Source of the DNA: UBA668 sp041918155
GTDB lineage: Bacteria; Actinomycetota; Acidimicrobiia; Acidimicrobiales; Ilumatobacteraceae
Direction: 5' to 3'
NCBI GenBank assembly: GCA_041918155.1
Contig: JAYRWH010000067.1
Coordinates: 15,750-79,749 of the forward strand
Length of the DNA stretch: 64,000 bases
Shown: one piece after another, positions 31,837 through 40,298 of the stretch
Position numbering within the stretch: position 1 is the stretch's first letter
Layout: each line of letters starts with the position of its first letter
The notes under the pieces: model-generated
What the model saw: the letters and a program-made list of their open reading frames with translations, nothing else
Database searches by the model: none
What the model was told of the DNA's origin: nothing
Position numbers and translations under genes: made by a program

Positions 31837-32925
31837 ATGCCGTCGGTCGCTGCTGCACAGGTGCTCACCCCGGCCGGGATGATCGGCCCGGCGCAGGTGA
31901 CCTGGGAGGGCGACACGATCACCGTCGTTGAGCGAGTCGCGAACGCCCCCAATCGCACGCTCGTGCCCGGTTTCGTCGACTTGCAGGTGAACGGCATCGA
32001 CGGCATCGATGTCGGCACCGCGTGCGGGGCCGACTGGGAGCAGCTCGACCGACTGCTGCTCGCCCAGGGTGTCACCACATGGTGCCCCACACTGGGCACC
32101 GCTCCCCTGGCGTCATACGCGCTGCCGTTGGCGCGCATCGCCGAGGCCGCCGGCCGGTCGGCCCAAGCGCGGCCCACGATCGCCGGAGCCCATCTCGAGG
32201 GCCCTTTCCTCGGCGGTGCCCCCGGTGCCCACCGGCGGGAGTTGATCGTGCCGATCGACCTCGACTGGCTCGCCACTCTGCCCCCTCACGTCGCGGTGGT
32301 CACCCTCGGCGCCGAACAGCCACTCGCTGTGGAAGCCACGCGCATGTTGGCCGGCGCCGGTCGCCTGGTGGCAATCGGCCACACGCTTGCGGACGAGGCA
32401 CAGTTCGACGCCGTCGTGGCCGCGGGAGCGCGGCTCACCACCCACCTGTTCAACGGGATGAGCGGCATGCATCACCGCTCCCCCGGCGTCGCCGTCTTCG
32501 CCATGACGAACGATGCTGTCGCCGCCTCGTTGATCGCCGACGGGGTGCACGTGCACCCGCGGGTGCTGCGGATCGCGTTCGCCGCGCTGGCGCCGACCCG
32601 GGCCGTCCTCGTGACCGATTCCGTCGGGTGGCGCACCGGTGCCGTCGGCCCGGTGCGGTTGGAGATACGCCACGGCGCTCCCCGCCTGCTCGATGGAACC
32701 CTGGCCGGCAGCGTGCTGACGATGGACACCGCCGTGCGCGTGTGTGTCGCCGCCGGTATCGAGTTGCACCACGCGCTGCTCGCCGCCACGGCGAACCCGG
32801 CACGTCTGCTCGGCCTCGCTGATCGCGGCGTGATCCAGCCGGGGATGCGGGCCGACCTCGTGGCCCTGGCCGCCGACCTGCAGGTCGAGCAGGTCTGGGC
32901 CGGCGGCGCCGCTGTGCCCCGCTGA
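31837..32925 (+). CDS. nagA: N-acetylglucosamine-6-phosphate deacetylase
   Basis: NagA converts GlcNAc-6-phosphate to glucosamine-6-phosphate in amino-sugar recycling. The 362-residue amidohydrolase has LVPGFVDLQVNG, the metal Glu in AGAHLEGPFL, GHTLAD, THLFNGMSGM, DGVHVHP and the catalytic Asp in VLVTDSVG. The region before the GlcNAc-P site and the zinc pattern fit the single-metal type. A GGAGG run sits very close to the ATG, and a variant GATCGT hexamer lies 6 nt upstream, so the initiation mode is unclear. Confidence 0.9.
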   Translation: MPSVAAAQVLTPAGMIGPAQVTWEGDTITVVERVANAPNRTLVPGFVDLQVNGIDGIDVGTACGADWEQLDRLLLAQGVTTWCPTLGTAPLASYALPLARIAEAAGRSAQARPTIAGAHLEGPFLGGAPGAHRRELIVPIDLDWLATLPPHVAVVTLGAEQPLAVEATRMLAGAGRLVAIGHTLADEAQFDAVVAAGARLTTHLFNGMSGMHHRSPGVAVFAMTNDAVAASLIADGVHVHPRVLRIAFAALAPTRAVLVTDSVGWRTGAVGPVRLEIRHGAPRLLDGTLAGSVLTMDTAVRVCVAAGIELHHALLAATANPARLLGLADRGVIQPGMRADLVALAADLQVEQVWAGGAAVPR

Positions 32926-32934
32926 CTGGGCCGT

Positions 32935-32940
32935 TACCCT
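32935..32940 (+). promoter_or_regulatory. -10 TACCCT, leaderless promoter of the gene at 32949
   Basis: TACCCT ends 8 nt before the ATG and begins 9 nt after the nagA stop. Confidence 0.5.
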
Positions 32941-32948
32941 TGACGCGC

Positions 32949-33344
32949 ATGCAGATCGTCTCCGCACTGTTCGTCGAGAACTTCGAGTTGCGCCAGGCCC
33001 CCGGCCCGGCCACCCGGATCGATCTCACCGGGGCGATGTTCTCCATGGCGGCACCCGATCCCGTGCCGGTCACGATCGCTCCGCACCTGGTCGCGCTCAT
33101 CTGGTGCCCCACCGATGAGGCCGGTCAGGGTGTGTTCGAGGTCGTGTTCCGCAACGGTCCGGCCGAGGACGACGAGCAGATCGCCCGCAACGTCAGCCCG
33201 TTCAGCGTCGAGCCGGGCAAGTTCACCTATCGGCTGGTGCGCGGCGAGCTGGAGTTCATCGAGTACCGCCAGATCTTCGCCCACTGCCGCGTCGATCGCG
33301 GGCCGTGGCACCTGGTGCCCTTCACCCTGTTGCCACCAGTCTGA
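32949..33344 (+). CDS. Conserved hypothetical protein (possibly DUF6941-like)
   Basis: The 131-residue protein is beta-rich: a start like VSALFVENFELRQAPGPATRIDLTGAMFSM, central APHLVALIW, and end GPWHLVPFTLLP. The layout resembles a small family of immunoglobulin-like hypothetical proteins (DUF6941), but I am not certain. No signal peptide is present. Its 3' end overlaps the convergent membrane-protein gene by 23 bp. Confidence 0.62.
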   Translation: MQIVSALFVENFELRQAPGPATRIDLTGAMFSMAAPDPVPVTIAPHLVALIWCPTDEAGQGVFEVVFRNGPAEDDEQIARNVSPFSVEPGKFTYRLVRGELEFIEYRQIFAHCRVDRGPWHLVPFTLLPPV

Positions 33345-33990
33345 TCCGCTTCGTGCCACCCCGGCCGTAGCGCAGGTGCAGGGCGAAGAGGCCGCTGCAC
33401 AGCGCCGCCCAACCGCACCACAGGGAGGCGAACCCGTCGATCGCCAGCTTGGCCAACACAAAGACTGCGACGAGGTTGACGATGCCGAAGATCGCGATGT
33501 CGCGATGGCTGGACAGCAGCATCGCCCCGCACGTCGCTACCACGTACGCGCCGACGACGAGCAGGCCGGCGCGGAGATCCGTGGAATAGCCGAGGTGCAG
33601 ATGGCCCAACTCGGCGCGTACCGGACCGCGGAGCATCGCTGCGAGCAGCAGTGCCGACACGGCCGCGCCGAGGGCCACGAACCCCGCCATCGCCTGGCGG
33701 CGCTTCGGCGAGGTCTCCATGACCAACAGCGCCAGCGGCACATAGATGGGTAGCACCACGAAGGCGAAGAGCAGGTAGATCCAGATCGCCAGCGTGCCGA
33801 GGGCGCTGCTGATGTGGCCCTGGAGGCCCCACCACACGAACGCCTCGTCGATCTGGTGCAGGCCGAGCAGCAAGGGCAGCGCGGCCATCGGCAGGTAGCG
33901 GCGCCGACCCTTCACATGGCGGAGCACGTCGATCCCGATGCCGCCGACGACGGCGCCGCCGACGAGGTCTGCCTGGGCAGAGAAGCACAT
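33322..33990 (-). CDS. DUF6629-type multi-span membrane protein
   Basis: The 222-residue protein begins MCFSAQADLVGG, as in a family of bacterial integral membrane proteins of unknown function annotated DUF6629. About seven hydrophobic helices are seen, with conserved HQIDEAFVWW and LSSHRDI loops. ATG 33990 is chosen for that N-terminus and has AAGGCGG upstream. It diverges from tkt. Confidence 0.78.
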   Translation of the reverse strand: MCFSAQADLVGGAVVGGIGIDVLRHVKGRRRYLPMAALPLLLGLHQIDEAFVWWGLQGHISSALGTLAIWIYLLFAFVVLPIYVPLALLVMETSPKRRQAMAGFVALGAAVSALLLAAMLRGPVRAELGHLHLGYSTDLRAGLLVVGAYVVATCGAMLLSSHRDIAIFGIVNLVAVFVLAKLAIDGFASLWCGWAALCSGLFALHLRYGRGGTKRIRLVATG

Positions 33991-34119
33991 GACTGCCGCC
34001 TTCCGGTCGGGCGGGCACCGGCGAATCCGGCAGCGGCAGAACCTGAATTGCACCGTACGCCACTCGGGCCTCCCACGCACGCTGGGCGCATGCACCCCTC
34101 CGCGGGCCGACCCGCCGGG

Positions 34120-34125
34120 TACAGT
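34120..34125 (+). promoter_or_regulatory. -10 TACAGT, leaderless promoter of tkt-tal
   Basis: TACAGT ends 8 nt before the GTG at 34134; no ribosome-binding site lies between. Confidence 0.5.
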
Positions 34126-34133
34126 CAGATCTC

Positions 34134-36119
34134 GTGCCCGAAGCGTTGACTCCCGAACTCGCCCCGCAACTCGACCAGCAGGCCATCGCCCTCATCCGCG
34201 GGTTCGCGATGGATGCTCCGCTCTACGCCAAGAGTGGCCATCAGGGCACGGCCATGGCGCTTGCTCCGCTGGCCCATGTGCTCTACAGCCGGGTGCTGCG
34301 GCACAACCCCGCCGATCCCGGCTGGGTCGACCGCGATCGGTTCATCCTCTCGGGCGGGCATGCCTCGATCCTGCAGTACTCACTGCTGTACCTGGCGGGT
34401 TACGGGCTCGAGCTCGACGACATCAAGGCCTTCCGCCAGTGGGGCTCAGCCACACCGGGGCACCCAGAAGTCGGCCACACCGCCGGCATCGAAGTCACCA
34501 CCGGCCCGCTCGGTCAGGGATTCGCCAACGCCGTCGGGATGGCGCTTGCCGAGCGCCACCTGCGCACCACGTTCGGCGCCGATGTGCAGCAGCACCGCAC
34601 GTTCGTGATCGCCGGCGACGGCTGCCTGATGGAGGGCGTCAGCCACGAGGCGGCATCGATCGCCGGCCACCAGCGGCTCGGCAACCTGATCTGCGTCTAC
34701 GACGACAACCACATCACGATCGACGGCGACACCGCGCTCACCTACAGCGACGACGTTGCTGCCCGCTTCGCCGCCTACGGCTGGCACGTGGAGCACCTCG
34801 GCGAATGTGCCGAGGACTGCGACGTGCTCGAGGCGGCGCTGCAGCGTGCCGTCGAGGTCACTGATCGCCCCAGTCTGCTGATCCTGCGCAGCCACATCGG
34901 CTACCCCAGTCCCGACCTGACCGATCGCCACGAGGCCCACGGCAACCCGTTCACGGCTGAGCAGGTGGCGCGCACGAAGGCCGTCATGGGCATTCCCGAC
35001 GAACCGTTCTGGTCGCCTACCGAAGTCCTCAGCGCCTACCGCGCACACTGCGCCTTGAAGGGTGCCGCGGCGCAGGCCGCGTGGCAGGCGCGGTTCGCCA
35101 CCTCAGTCGCGTCCGGAGCCGTTGATCGCGCCGTTTGGGACGCATCGTGGGGCGCGACGGGCATGCCCGGCTGGGAGGCGTCGCTCCCCGTGTTCGAGCA
35201 GGGCGAGAAGATCGCCACCCGCGTCGCCATCGAGAAGGCATTCAACGCCTCCCTCACTGGCGTGCCCGCCCTAGTGGCCGGTGGCGCAGATCTCACCGGG
35301 AACACCGGCACCAAGCTCGCCGGCCAGACCGGCGCTCAGGCCGCCACTCCCGCAGGCCGCCAGCTGTACTGGGGCATCCGCGAACACGGCATGGGTTCGG
35401 CGATGGTGGGCATGGCGCTCCACGGCGGCGTGCTGCCAGCGGGCGGTACGTTCTTCGTTTTCCTCGACTACATGCGCCCACCGGTGCGCCTCGCCGCGCT
35501 CAGCCGTGCCAAGGTCGTGTTCGTGTTCACGCACGACTCGGTCGGCGTGGGCGAGGACGGGCCGACCCATCAGCCCGTCGAGCACATCGCCACATTGCGG
35601 GCCATCCCGGGTCTGCAGGTGATCCGCCCCGCGGATGCCAACGAGACGACGGCTGCATGGCGCTGTGTCGTCGCCACGGACGGCCCCACCGCACTCGTGC
35701 TGAGCCGCCAGAACCTCACCGTGTGCACCGACGGCACCGCGGTGTTCACCGGCGCCGGCGTTGTGCGTGATGCGCCAGACCCGAAGGTGGTGCTGCTGGC
35801 CACCGGCAGCGAAGTGCCGCTCTGCGTGGAGGCCGCCGAGGCACTCGCCGCCAACGGCGTGGCCGCCCGCGTCGTGTCGATCCCCTCGTGGGATCGTTTC
35901 GAGGCCCAATCCTCGGCGTTCCGCGACGAGATCCTTCCCGCTGGCGTGCCCGTGCTGTCGGTGGAGGCCGGCGTCACATTCGGGTGGGCCAAGTACGCCG
36001 ACGACTCGATCGGCATCGACCGCTTCGGCGCCAGTGCCCCCGGCAGTGTCGTCATGGACAAGCTCGGTATCAACCTCGCCAACGTCGTCGCCCGCGCAAC
36101 TGCGCTGGCTCAGCAGTAA
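34134..36119 (+). CDS. tkt: Transketolase
   Basis: Transketolase moves two-carbon ketol units in the pentose phosphate pathway with thiamine diphosphate. The 661-residue protein has SGHQGTAMALAPLAHVLY, PGHPEVGHTAGIEVTTGPLGQG, the ThDP motif GDGCLMEGVSHEAASIAGH...NLICVYDDN, and in the pyrimidine domain WGIREHGMGSAM and THDSVGVGEDGPTHQP. All typical catalytic segments are present. It lies 11 bp before the transaldolase gene, so the two non-oxidative pentose enzymes are co-transcribed. Confidence 0.96.
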   Translation: MPEALTPELAPQLDQQAIALIRGFAMDAPLYAKSGHQGTAMALAPLAHVLYSRVLRHNPADPGWVDRDRFILSGGHASILQYSLLYLAGYGLELDDIKAFRQWGSATPGHPEVGHTAGIEVTTGPLGQGFANAVGMALAERHLRTTFGADVQQHRTFVIAGDGCLMEGVSHEAASIAGHQRLGNLICVYDDNHITIDGDTALTYSDDVAARFAAYGWHVEHLGECAEDCDVLEAALQRAVEVTDRPSLLILRSHIGYPSPDLTDRHEAHGNPFTAEQVARTKAVMGIPDEPFWSPTEVLSAYRAHCALKGAAAQAAWQARFATSVASGAVDRAVWDASWGATGMPGWEASLPVFEQGEKIATRVAIEKAFNASLTGVPALVAGGADLTGNTGTKLAGQTGAQAATPAGRQLYWGIREHGMGSAMVGMALHGGVLPAGGTFFVFLDYMRPPVRLAALSRAKVVFVFTHDSVGVGEDGPTHQPVEHIATLRAIPGLQVIRPADANETTAAWRCVVATDGPTALVLSRQNLTVCTDGTAVFTGAGVVRDAPDPKVVLLATGSEVPLCVEAAEALAANGVAARVVSIPSWDRFEAQSSAFRDEILPAGVPVLSVEAGVTFGWAKYADDSIGIDRFGASAPGSVVMDKLGINLANVVARATALAQQ

Positions 36120-36130
36120 GGACCGGTGAC

Positions 36131-37234
36131 ATGGACCGTCTCAGCCACCTGTACTTCGAACATGGTCAGAGCCCATGGCTCGACAACCTGAAGCGCAGCT
36201 ACCTCACCGACGGCACCCTCGCCGATCTGGTACACCACGGCATTCGCGGGCTCACGAGCAACCCGACCATCTTCCAGAAGGCGATCCAGGGTTCAGCCGA
36301 TTACGACGACCAGTTCCGTGAGCTGGTCGTTGCCGGTGGTACCACGATCGACCACTACTGGGAGCTCGTGTTGCGCGACATCCATGGTGCGCTCGACGCG
36401 TTCGACGCGCTGTACCACTCGAGCTACCGGGGTGACGGCTTCGTGAGCGTCGAGGTCGACCCCGGCCTTGCCCACGACGGCCCCGGCACGGAGGCAGCCG
36501 CACGGGCGCTGCACCTGCGCATCGACCACCCCAACCTGATGGTGAAAATCCCTGGCACCGAGGCCGGCCTGCCAGCCGTCCGCCAGATGATCGCCGAAGG
36601 GCGCAACGTCAACGTCACCTTGATCTTCAGCCTCGATCGCTACCAGAAGGTGATGGACGCCTACATCGACGGGCTCGAGCAGTACGCCGGCACCGTCGAC
36701 GCCGATCTCGCCACTGTGGCCAGTGTCGCCAGCTTCTTCATCAGCCGCGTCGACAGTGAGGTCGATGCTCGCCTCGACGCGATCGGCACGCCAGCAGCAC
36801 TGGCGCTGCGCGGCAAGGCCGCGGTCGCCCAGGCCAAGCTCGCCTACCAGGCCTTTCGGCGTACGTTCAGCGGACCACGCTGGGAGGCTCTTGCCGCTGA
36901 CGGGGCCGTCGTGCAGCGGCCGCTGTGGGCCAGCACGTCGACGAAGAACCCGGCCTACCCGGACACGTTGTACGTCGACGAGTTGATCGGCCCGGACACG
37001 GTGAACACCCTTCCCGAGGCCACGATCCACGCGTTCGCCGACCATGGCACGGCGGCGCGCACGATCGACGCTGGGGTTGGCGAAGCCGAAGCGGTGTGGC
37101 ACGGCCTCGCCGACGTCGGTGTCGACATGGACGATGTGGCCGCCACGCTCGAGCGGGACGGCGTCGCCAGCTTCCAGGCGAGCTTCGACGACCTGCTCGC
37201 CGCGCTGTCCGCCAAGGCGGCTGAGCTGCGCTGA
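36131..37234 (+). CDS. tal: Transaldolase
   Basis: Transaldolase transfers a dihydroxyacetone unit through a Schiff-base lysine. The 367-residue protein shows GLTSNPTIFQKAI, the active-site strand NLMVKIPGTEAG with the Lys, NVNVTLIFSLDRY, and LWASTSTKNPAYPDTLYVDELIGPDTVNT. The length matches the actinobacterial class. AAGGA upstream of the ATG is a ribosome-binding site. Its TGA overlaps the next ATG by one base. Confidence 0.96.
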   Translation: MDRLSHLYFEHGQSPWLDNLKRSYLTDGTLADLVHHGIRGLTSNPTIFQKAIQGSADYDDQFRELVVAGGTTIDHYWELVLRDIHGALDAFDALYHSSYRGDGFVSVEVDPGLAHDGPGTEAAARALHLRIDHPNLMVKIPGTEAGLPAVRQMIAEGRNVNVTLIFSLDRYQKVMDAYIDGLEQYAGTVDADLATVASVASFFISRVDSEVDARLDAIGTPAALALRGKAAVAQAKLAYQAFRRTFSGPRWEALAADGAVVQRPLWASTSTKNPAYPDTLYVDELIGPDTVNTLPEATIHAFADHGTAARTIDAGVGEAEAVWHGLADVGVDMDDVAATLERDGVASFQASFDDLLAALSAKAAELR

Positions 37235-38271
37235 TGAACCCCGCAGGCCACAACGGGGCTGACGGTCATCCCGCCGACGAACTCTTCGCGTCGATCATCG
37301 AGACGCTGCCGAGCGGTGGTCGCCGGAGGCTGTCACAACAGCTGCTGCGCGCCGCTGTCGACCTGGTGCAGGAGCAGCCCGATCTGCTCGATCTGAAGAT
37401 CGCGGCTGGCGCGTTGGAAGAACTCGGTGATGCGTTCGGGATGTTCGCCTTTCTCGACCTGCCCAAGGTGACGATTTTCGGTAGCGCGCGCATGCAGCCG
37501 AGCGACCCGCTCTACGAGGCGGCGCGCAGCGTTGCCGCCTCCCTCGCAGCACAGGGTTGGATGGTCGTCACCGGCGCCGGCCCCGGCATCATGCAGGCGG
37601 CGATGGAAGGCGCCGGCCGCGAGCGCTCCATCGGCGTGGCCGTCCAGTTGCCGTTCGAGCAATCGGCGAATCACGTGATCGCCGGCGATCCGAAATACGT
37701 CAGCATGAAGTACTTCTTCACCCGCAAGCTGATGCTGGTGAAGGAGAGCAAGGGCTTCATCTGCCTGCCTGGCGGGTTCGGAACGCTCGACGAGACGTTC
37801 GAGTTGCTGACGCTCACCCAGACCGGCAAGGGCGTGCCGGTACCGATCGTCTTGCTCGACACGCCCGGCGACCCGTATTGGGAGACGGTCGACTCGTTCA
37901 TCCGCGAACAATTGGTGGCCCGCGGGCTCGTGGCCCACGAGGACACCAGCCTGTACCTCATCACCGAGGACACCGAGCGCGCCGTTCGCGAGGTCACCGG
38001 GTTCTACCGCAACTACGACAGCCTGCGCTATGTCGGCGACACGCTTGTGGCGCGCGTGCGGAAGGCACCCGACGCACAGCAGCTGGCACTGCTCAACGAA
38101 CGCTTCGGTCACCTGTGCACCACTGGGCGCATCCGCCTCGCCGAGCCGTTCGAGCCTGAGCGCAAGGAGAACGACCGGCTCGACCTCCAGCGCATCGCGT
38201 TCACATTCGCCAAGCACGGCTACGGCGAGCTGCGCGAGCTGATCGACGCCCTGAACACCTTCGTGGACTGA
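37234..38271 (+). CDS. LOG/TIGR00730-family Rossmann-fold protein
   Basis: The 345-residue protein carries the LOG (cytokinin-activating phosphoribohydrolase) fold: VTIFGSARM, VVTGAGPGIMQAAMEGA and the signature PGGFGTLDETFELLTLTQTGK. Simple LOG enzymes cleave nucleotide 5'-monophosphates to a base and ribose-5-phosphate; this longer type has extra N- (1-75) and C-terminal (270-345) helical parts of unknown role. Coupling to transaldolase is notable because ribose-5-phosphate is a pentose-pathway intermediate, but the link is inference. Confidence 0.82.
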   Translation: MNPAGHNGADGHPADELFASIIETLPSGGRRRLSQQLLRAAVDLVQEQPDLLDLKIAAGALEELGDAFGMFAFLDLPKVTIFGSARMQPSDPLYEAARSVAASLAAQGWMVVTGAGPGIMQAAMEGAGRERSIGVAVQLPFEQSANHVIAGDPKYVSMKYFFTRKLMLVKESKGFICLPGGFGTLDETFELLTLTQTGKGVPVPIVLLDTPGDPYWETVDSFIREQLVARGLVAHEDTSLYLITEDTERAVREVTGFYRNYDSLRYVGDTLVARVRKAPDAQQLALLNERFGHLCTTGRIRLAEPFEPERKENDRLDLQRIAFTFAKHGYGELRELIDALNTFVD

Positions 38272-38283
38272 CCGCCGACCGAC

Positions 38284-38481
38284 TCAGTACTCCTCGGTGC
38301 CACCGCGCAGCAGCCTGGCGGCCTTCTCGACCGCCCGCCGGGCCTGGGTGAGCCGCTTGTCGTCGGCCGGCCGCCCGGTCTTCTCGGCAGACGCCTCTCG
38401 CAACTGGTCGAACATGATCTCGTCGAGTTCGGCCGCCACGGCTTCGAGCCGGTCGGCGAGATGGTGATAGGAGCCGCTCAC
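38284..38481 (-). CDS. Small hypothetical protein
   Basis: The 65-residue protein is mainly helical (ADRLEAVAAELDEIMFDQL, then RRAVEKAARLLRG) and has no cysteines or membrane segment. I do not recognise it. GTG 38481 is chosen because a TACGGT hexamer lies 6 nt upstream; a longer frame (to 38553) would overlap the divergent glycosylase promoter. Its stop is 12 bp from the LOG gene stop. Confidence 0.6.
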   Translation of the reverse strand: MSGSYHHLADRLEAVAAELDEIMFDQLREASAEKTGRPADDKRLTQARRAVEKAARLLRGGTEEY

Positions 38482-38487
38482 GCGCCC

Positions 38488-38493
38488 ACCGTA
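38488..38493 (-). promoter_or_regulatory. -10 TACGGT, leaderless promoter of the 65-residue gene
   Basis: TACGGT on the minus strand ends 6 nt before the GTG at 38481, back to back with the glycosylase promoter. Confidence 0.45.
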
Positions 38494-38502
38494 CAGCCGC
38501 CG

Positions 38503-38508
38503 TATCGT
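38503..38508 (+). promoter_or_regulatory. -10 TATCGT, promoter of the DNA glycosylase gene
   Basis: TATCGT ends 10 nt before the ATG at 38519, within the short divergent region. Confidence 0.45.
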
Positions 38509-38518
38509 GGCAGCCACC

Positions 38519-39310
38519 ATGCCCGAAGGCCACGTCACCCACCGCATCGTCAAGGATCACGCTCCCCTCCTCAGCGGCGGGCCGGTGCGGGTGTCGTCGC
38601 CGCAGGGGCGTTTCGCCGCCGACGCCGCGCTCGTCGATGGGCAGTCGCTCGAGCGCATGGAGGCGTACGGCAAGAACATCTTCTACTGGTGGGCCAACGG
38701 CCACGTCGGCCACGTGCACCTCGGGCTGATCGGCAAGTACCGCGTCACGCCCGGCCCCGATGCACCGGTTCAGGGGCAGGTGCGAATGCGACTGGAGACC
38801 GACCTCGCCACGATTGACCTGATGGGTCCCAACGAGTGCAGCGTCATCACGCCTGGCGACCGAGACGCGATCGTCGACCGGCTCGGGCCCGATCCGTTGC
38901 GACGCGATGCCAGGCCCGAGATCGCGATCGAGCGGATGGCCAAGAGCAAGCAGCCGATCGGCCAGTTGCTGCTCGACCAGAAGGTGCTGGCCGGCGTGGG
39001 CAATGTCTTCCGCGCGGAGGCCCTCTTCGTGGTGGGCATCGACCCACGGCGGCCGGCGCGTGACTGCACGGCCGAGGAGTTGGCCGCGGTGTGGACCACC
39101 CTCGTCGCGATGCTGCGCCGAGGAGTGAGGGACAACAAGATCATCACCATCGACCGCACCGCCTACCGCGTGCCCAAGGGTCCCACTCGCCGCGGTGACA
39201 CGACGTACGTGTACCACCGCGACATCTGCCTGCGCTGTGGCACACCGGTGCAGATCGCCGAGCTCGGCGGACGCGCGTGCTACTACTGCCCGGGCTGCCA
39301 GCCACGCTGA
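38519..39310 (+). CDS. Fpg/Nei-family DNA glycosylase
   Basis: The enzyme removes oxidised bases and nicks the abasic site. The 263-residue protein begins MPEGHVTHR, giving the catalytic Pro and Glu after Met removal. It has QPIGQLLLDQKVLAGVGNVFRAEALF (H2TH region) and a C-terminal zinc finger CLRCGTPVQIAELGG...CYYCPGC. The Nei-like MPEGH start suggests an endonuclease VIII-type preference for oxidised pyrimidines, but Fpg cannot be excluded. It is monocistronic with its own promoter. Confidence 0.9.
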   Translation: MPEGHVTHRIVKDHAPLLSGGPVRVSSPQGRFAADAALVDGQSLERMEAYGKNIFYWWANGHVGHVHLGLIGKYRVTPGPDAPVQGQVRMRLETDLATIDLMGPNECSVITPGDRDAIVDRLGPDPLRRDARPEIAIERMAKSKQPIGQLLLDQKVLAGVGNVFRAEALFVVGIDPRRPARDCTAEELAAVWTTLVAMLRRGVRDNKIITIDRTAYRVPKGPTRRGDTTYVYHRDICLRCGTPVQIAELGGRACYYCPGCQPR

Positions 39311-39546
39311 GCAGCGGACCTGACGCAATTAGTTCGGTTGTCCAAGCAATCCCTCGACAGCGCACCGAATCCCGGCCGGGGTGCACCATCGATACCTACG
39401 CACCACGTCCGCCTCACGAACACGTCCGACGTTGGCTGGCCCTCCAGCGGTGGTTGCACGCTCGACCGCAACTGACGGCTACGGCCCAAGCATGAGTAAT
39501 GACACGTGGGGTGCCTGCGGGCGCCCCACGTGCGCGTCCGGAGCGT
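39311..39546. other. 236-bp intergenic region
   Basis: Between the convergent glycosylase and YtxH-like genes. It holds no credible reading frame; a 72-codon frame (39277-39495) shows no family pattern. The only clear structure is the hairpin at 39503-39532. The base composition is somewhat lower in GC than the surroundings (for example CAATTAGTTCGG at 39327), so a small RNA or remnant is possible but unsupported. Confidence 0.5.
39503..39532. terminator. Hairpin CACGTGGGG...CCCCACGTG
   Basis: A 13-bp stem with one mismatch and a four-base loop (CACGTGGGGTGCC / GGCGCCCCACGTG) lies 15 bp beyond the stop of the minus-strand operon that ends at 39547. No T-run follows. It likely terminates rarA-operon transcripts and could serve both strands. 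Confidence 0.65.
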
Positions 39547-39897
39547 TCAGGCCTTGCGCCGGCGGGTGCCGGCAGCGCGGTCGTCGCGCACCTGGCGCAG
39601 CACGATGACCTGACCCGGCTCGACCGGGCGACCGTCGACGATCACGGTGTCGCCCTCCTCGAGATCGTCGGCGAGGGTGGCGACGCGGCCGTCGATGCGG
39701 GCGCGCAGTTCGGCTTCCTTGGCTTTCATCGCTCGCTTGCCCTCGGCGACGGCCTCGCGCACCCGATCGCCGGCCTTCCGGGCCATCTGCGCGGGCGCGT
39801 ATTCGGCCGCGACCTCCTTCGCCTTGCGTTTGGCAACGGACGCTCCGGCGATGCCGGCAACGGCCCCGCCGACGAACCAGGTCAGCCGCTTGATCAT
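39547..39897 (-). CDS. DUF6167-like membrane-associated protein
   Basis: The 116-residue protein has one N-terminal hydrophobic helix (RLTWFVGGAVAGIAGASVA), a long basic/acidic amphipathic helix, and a short C-terminal beta region (GDTVIVDGRPVEPGQVIVL). The position after rarA and a DUF948 gene matches the actinobacterial rarA-DUF948-DUF6167-alaS order, but alaS is not present here. Function unknown. The start overlaps the DUF948 stop by 4 bp. Confidence 0.7.
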   Translation of the reverse strand: MIKRLTWFVGGAVAGIAGASVAKRKAKEVAAEYAPAQMARKAGDRVREAVAEGKRAMKAKEAELRARIDGRVATLADDLEEGDTVIVDGRPVEPGQVIVLRQVRDDRAAGTRRRKA

Positions 39898-40298
39898 GCG
39901 CTCTTCTCCCTCCGCTCGGTCCGGTCCTTGCGACGCAGGCGACGCACCGCCCGCTTCGTGCCGGTGCCGATGGCGACCGTCTTGATCATCGGTGCGGACA
40001 GTGCCGCGCGGGCCATCCGGCTGCCACCCGCGACTGCCCCACTGATCGCCTCGGCCGAACCGAGGACCCGGTCGAAGCGATCGAGGTCGTGGCGGGCCTC
40101 CTCCATCGCCGCCCGGGCCTCCACGGTGGACGAGTTGAGATCGGCGAGCAGAGGACGCGTCTCGGAGCGCAGGGCCTCGACCTCACCGCGCAGTGCCTTG
40201 AGCGTGTCGAGCACCCTCATCAGTACCACGATCAGCGCGGCGAAGCCGATGCAGCACAGGACGGCGGCGAGCACTACGGCCAGTTCTCCAGCGGTCAT
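39894..40298 (-). CDS. DUF948-like membrane protein
   Basis: The 134-residue protein has one N-terminal membrane helix (about 5-29) and a long coiled-coil-like helix (LKALRGEVEALRSETRPLLADL), then a basic tail (RRLRRKDRTERREK). This matches small DUF948 proteins near rarA in actinobacteria. ATG 40298 is fixed by a strong GGAGGAAG site and overlaps the rarA stop by 4 bp. Confidence 0.8.
   Translation of the reverse strand: MTAGELAVVLAAVLCCIGFAALIVVLMRVLDTLKALRGEVEALRSETRPLLADLNSSTVEARAAMEEARHDLDRFDRVLGSAEAISGAVAGGSRMARAALSAPMIKTVAIGTGTKRAVRRLRRKDRTERREKSA

Noticed and set aside
39277..39495. Small reading frame in the 39.3-39.5 kb gap
   Set aside because: It starts inside the glycosylase gene, has no promoter or ribosome-binding site and no recognisable composition.
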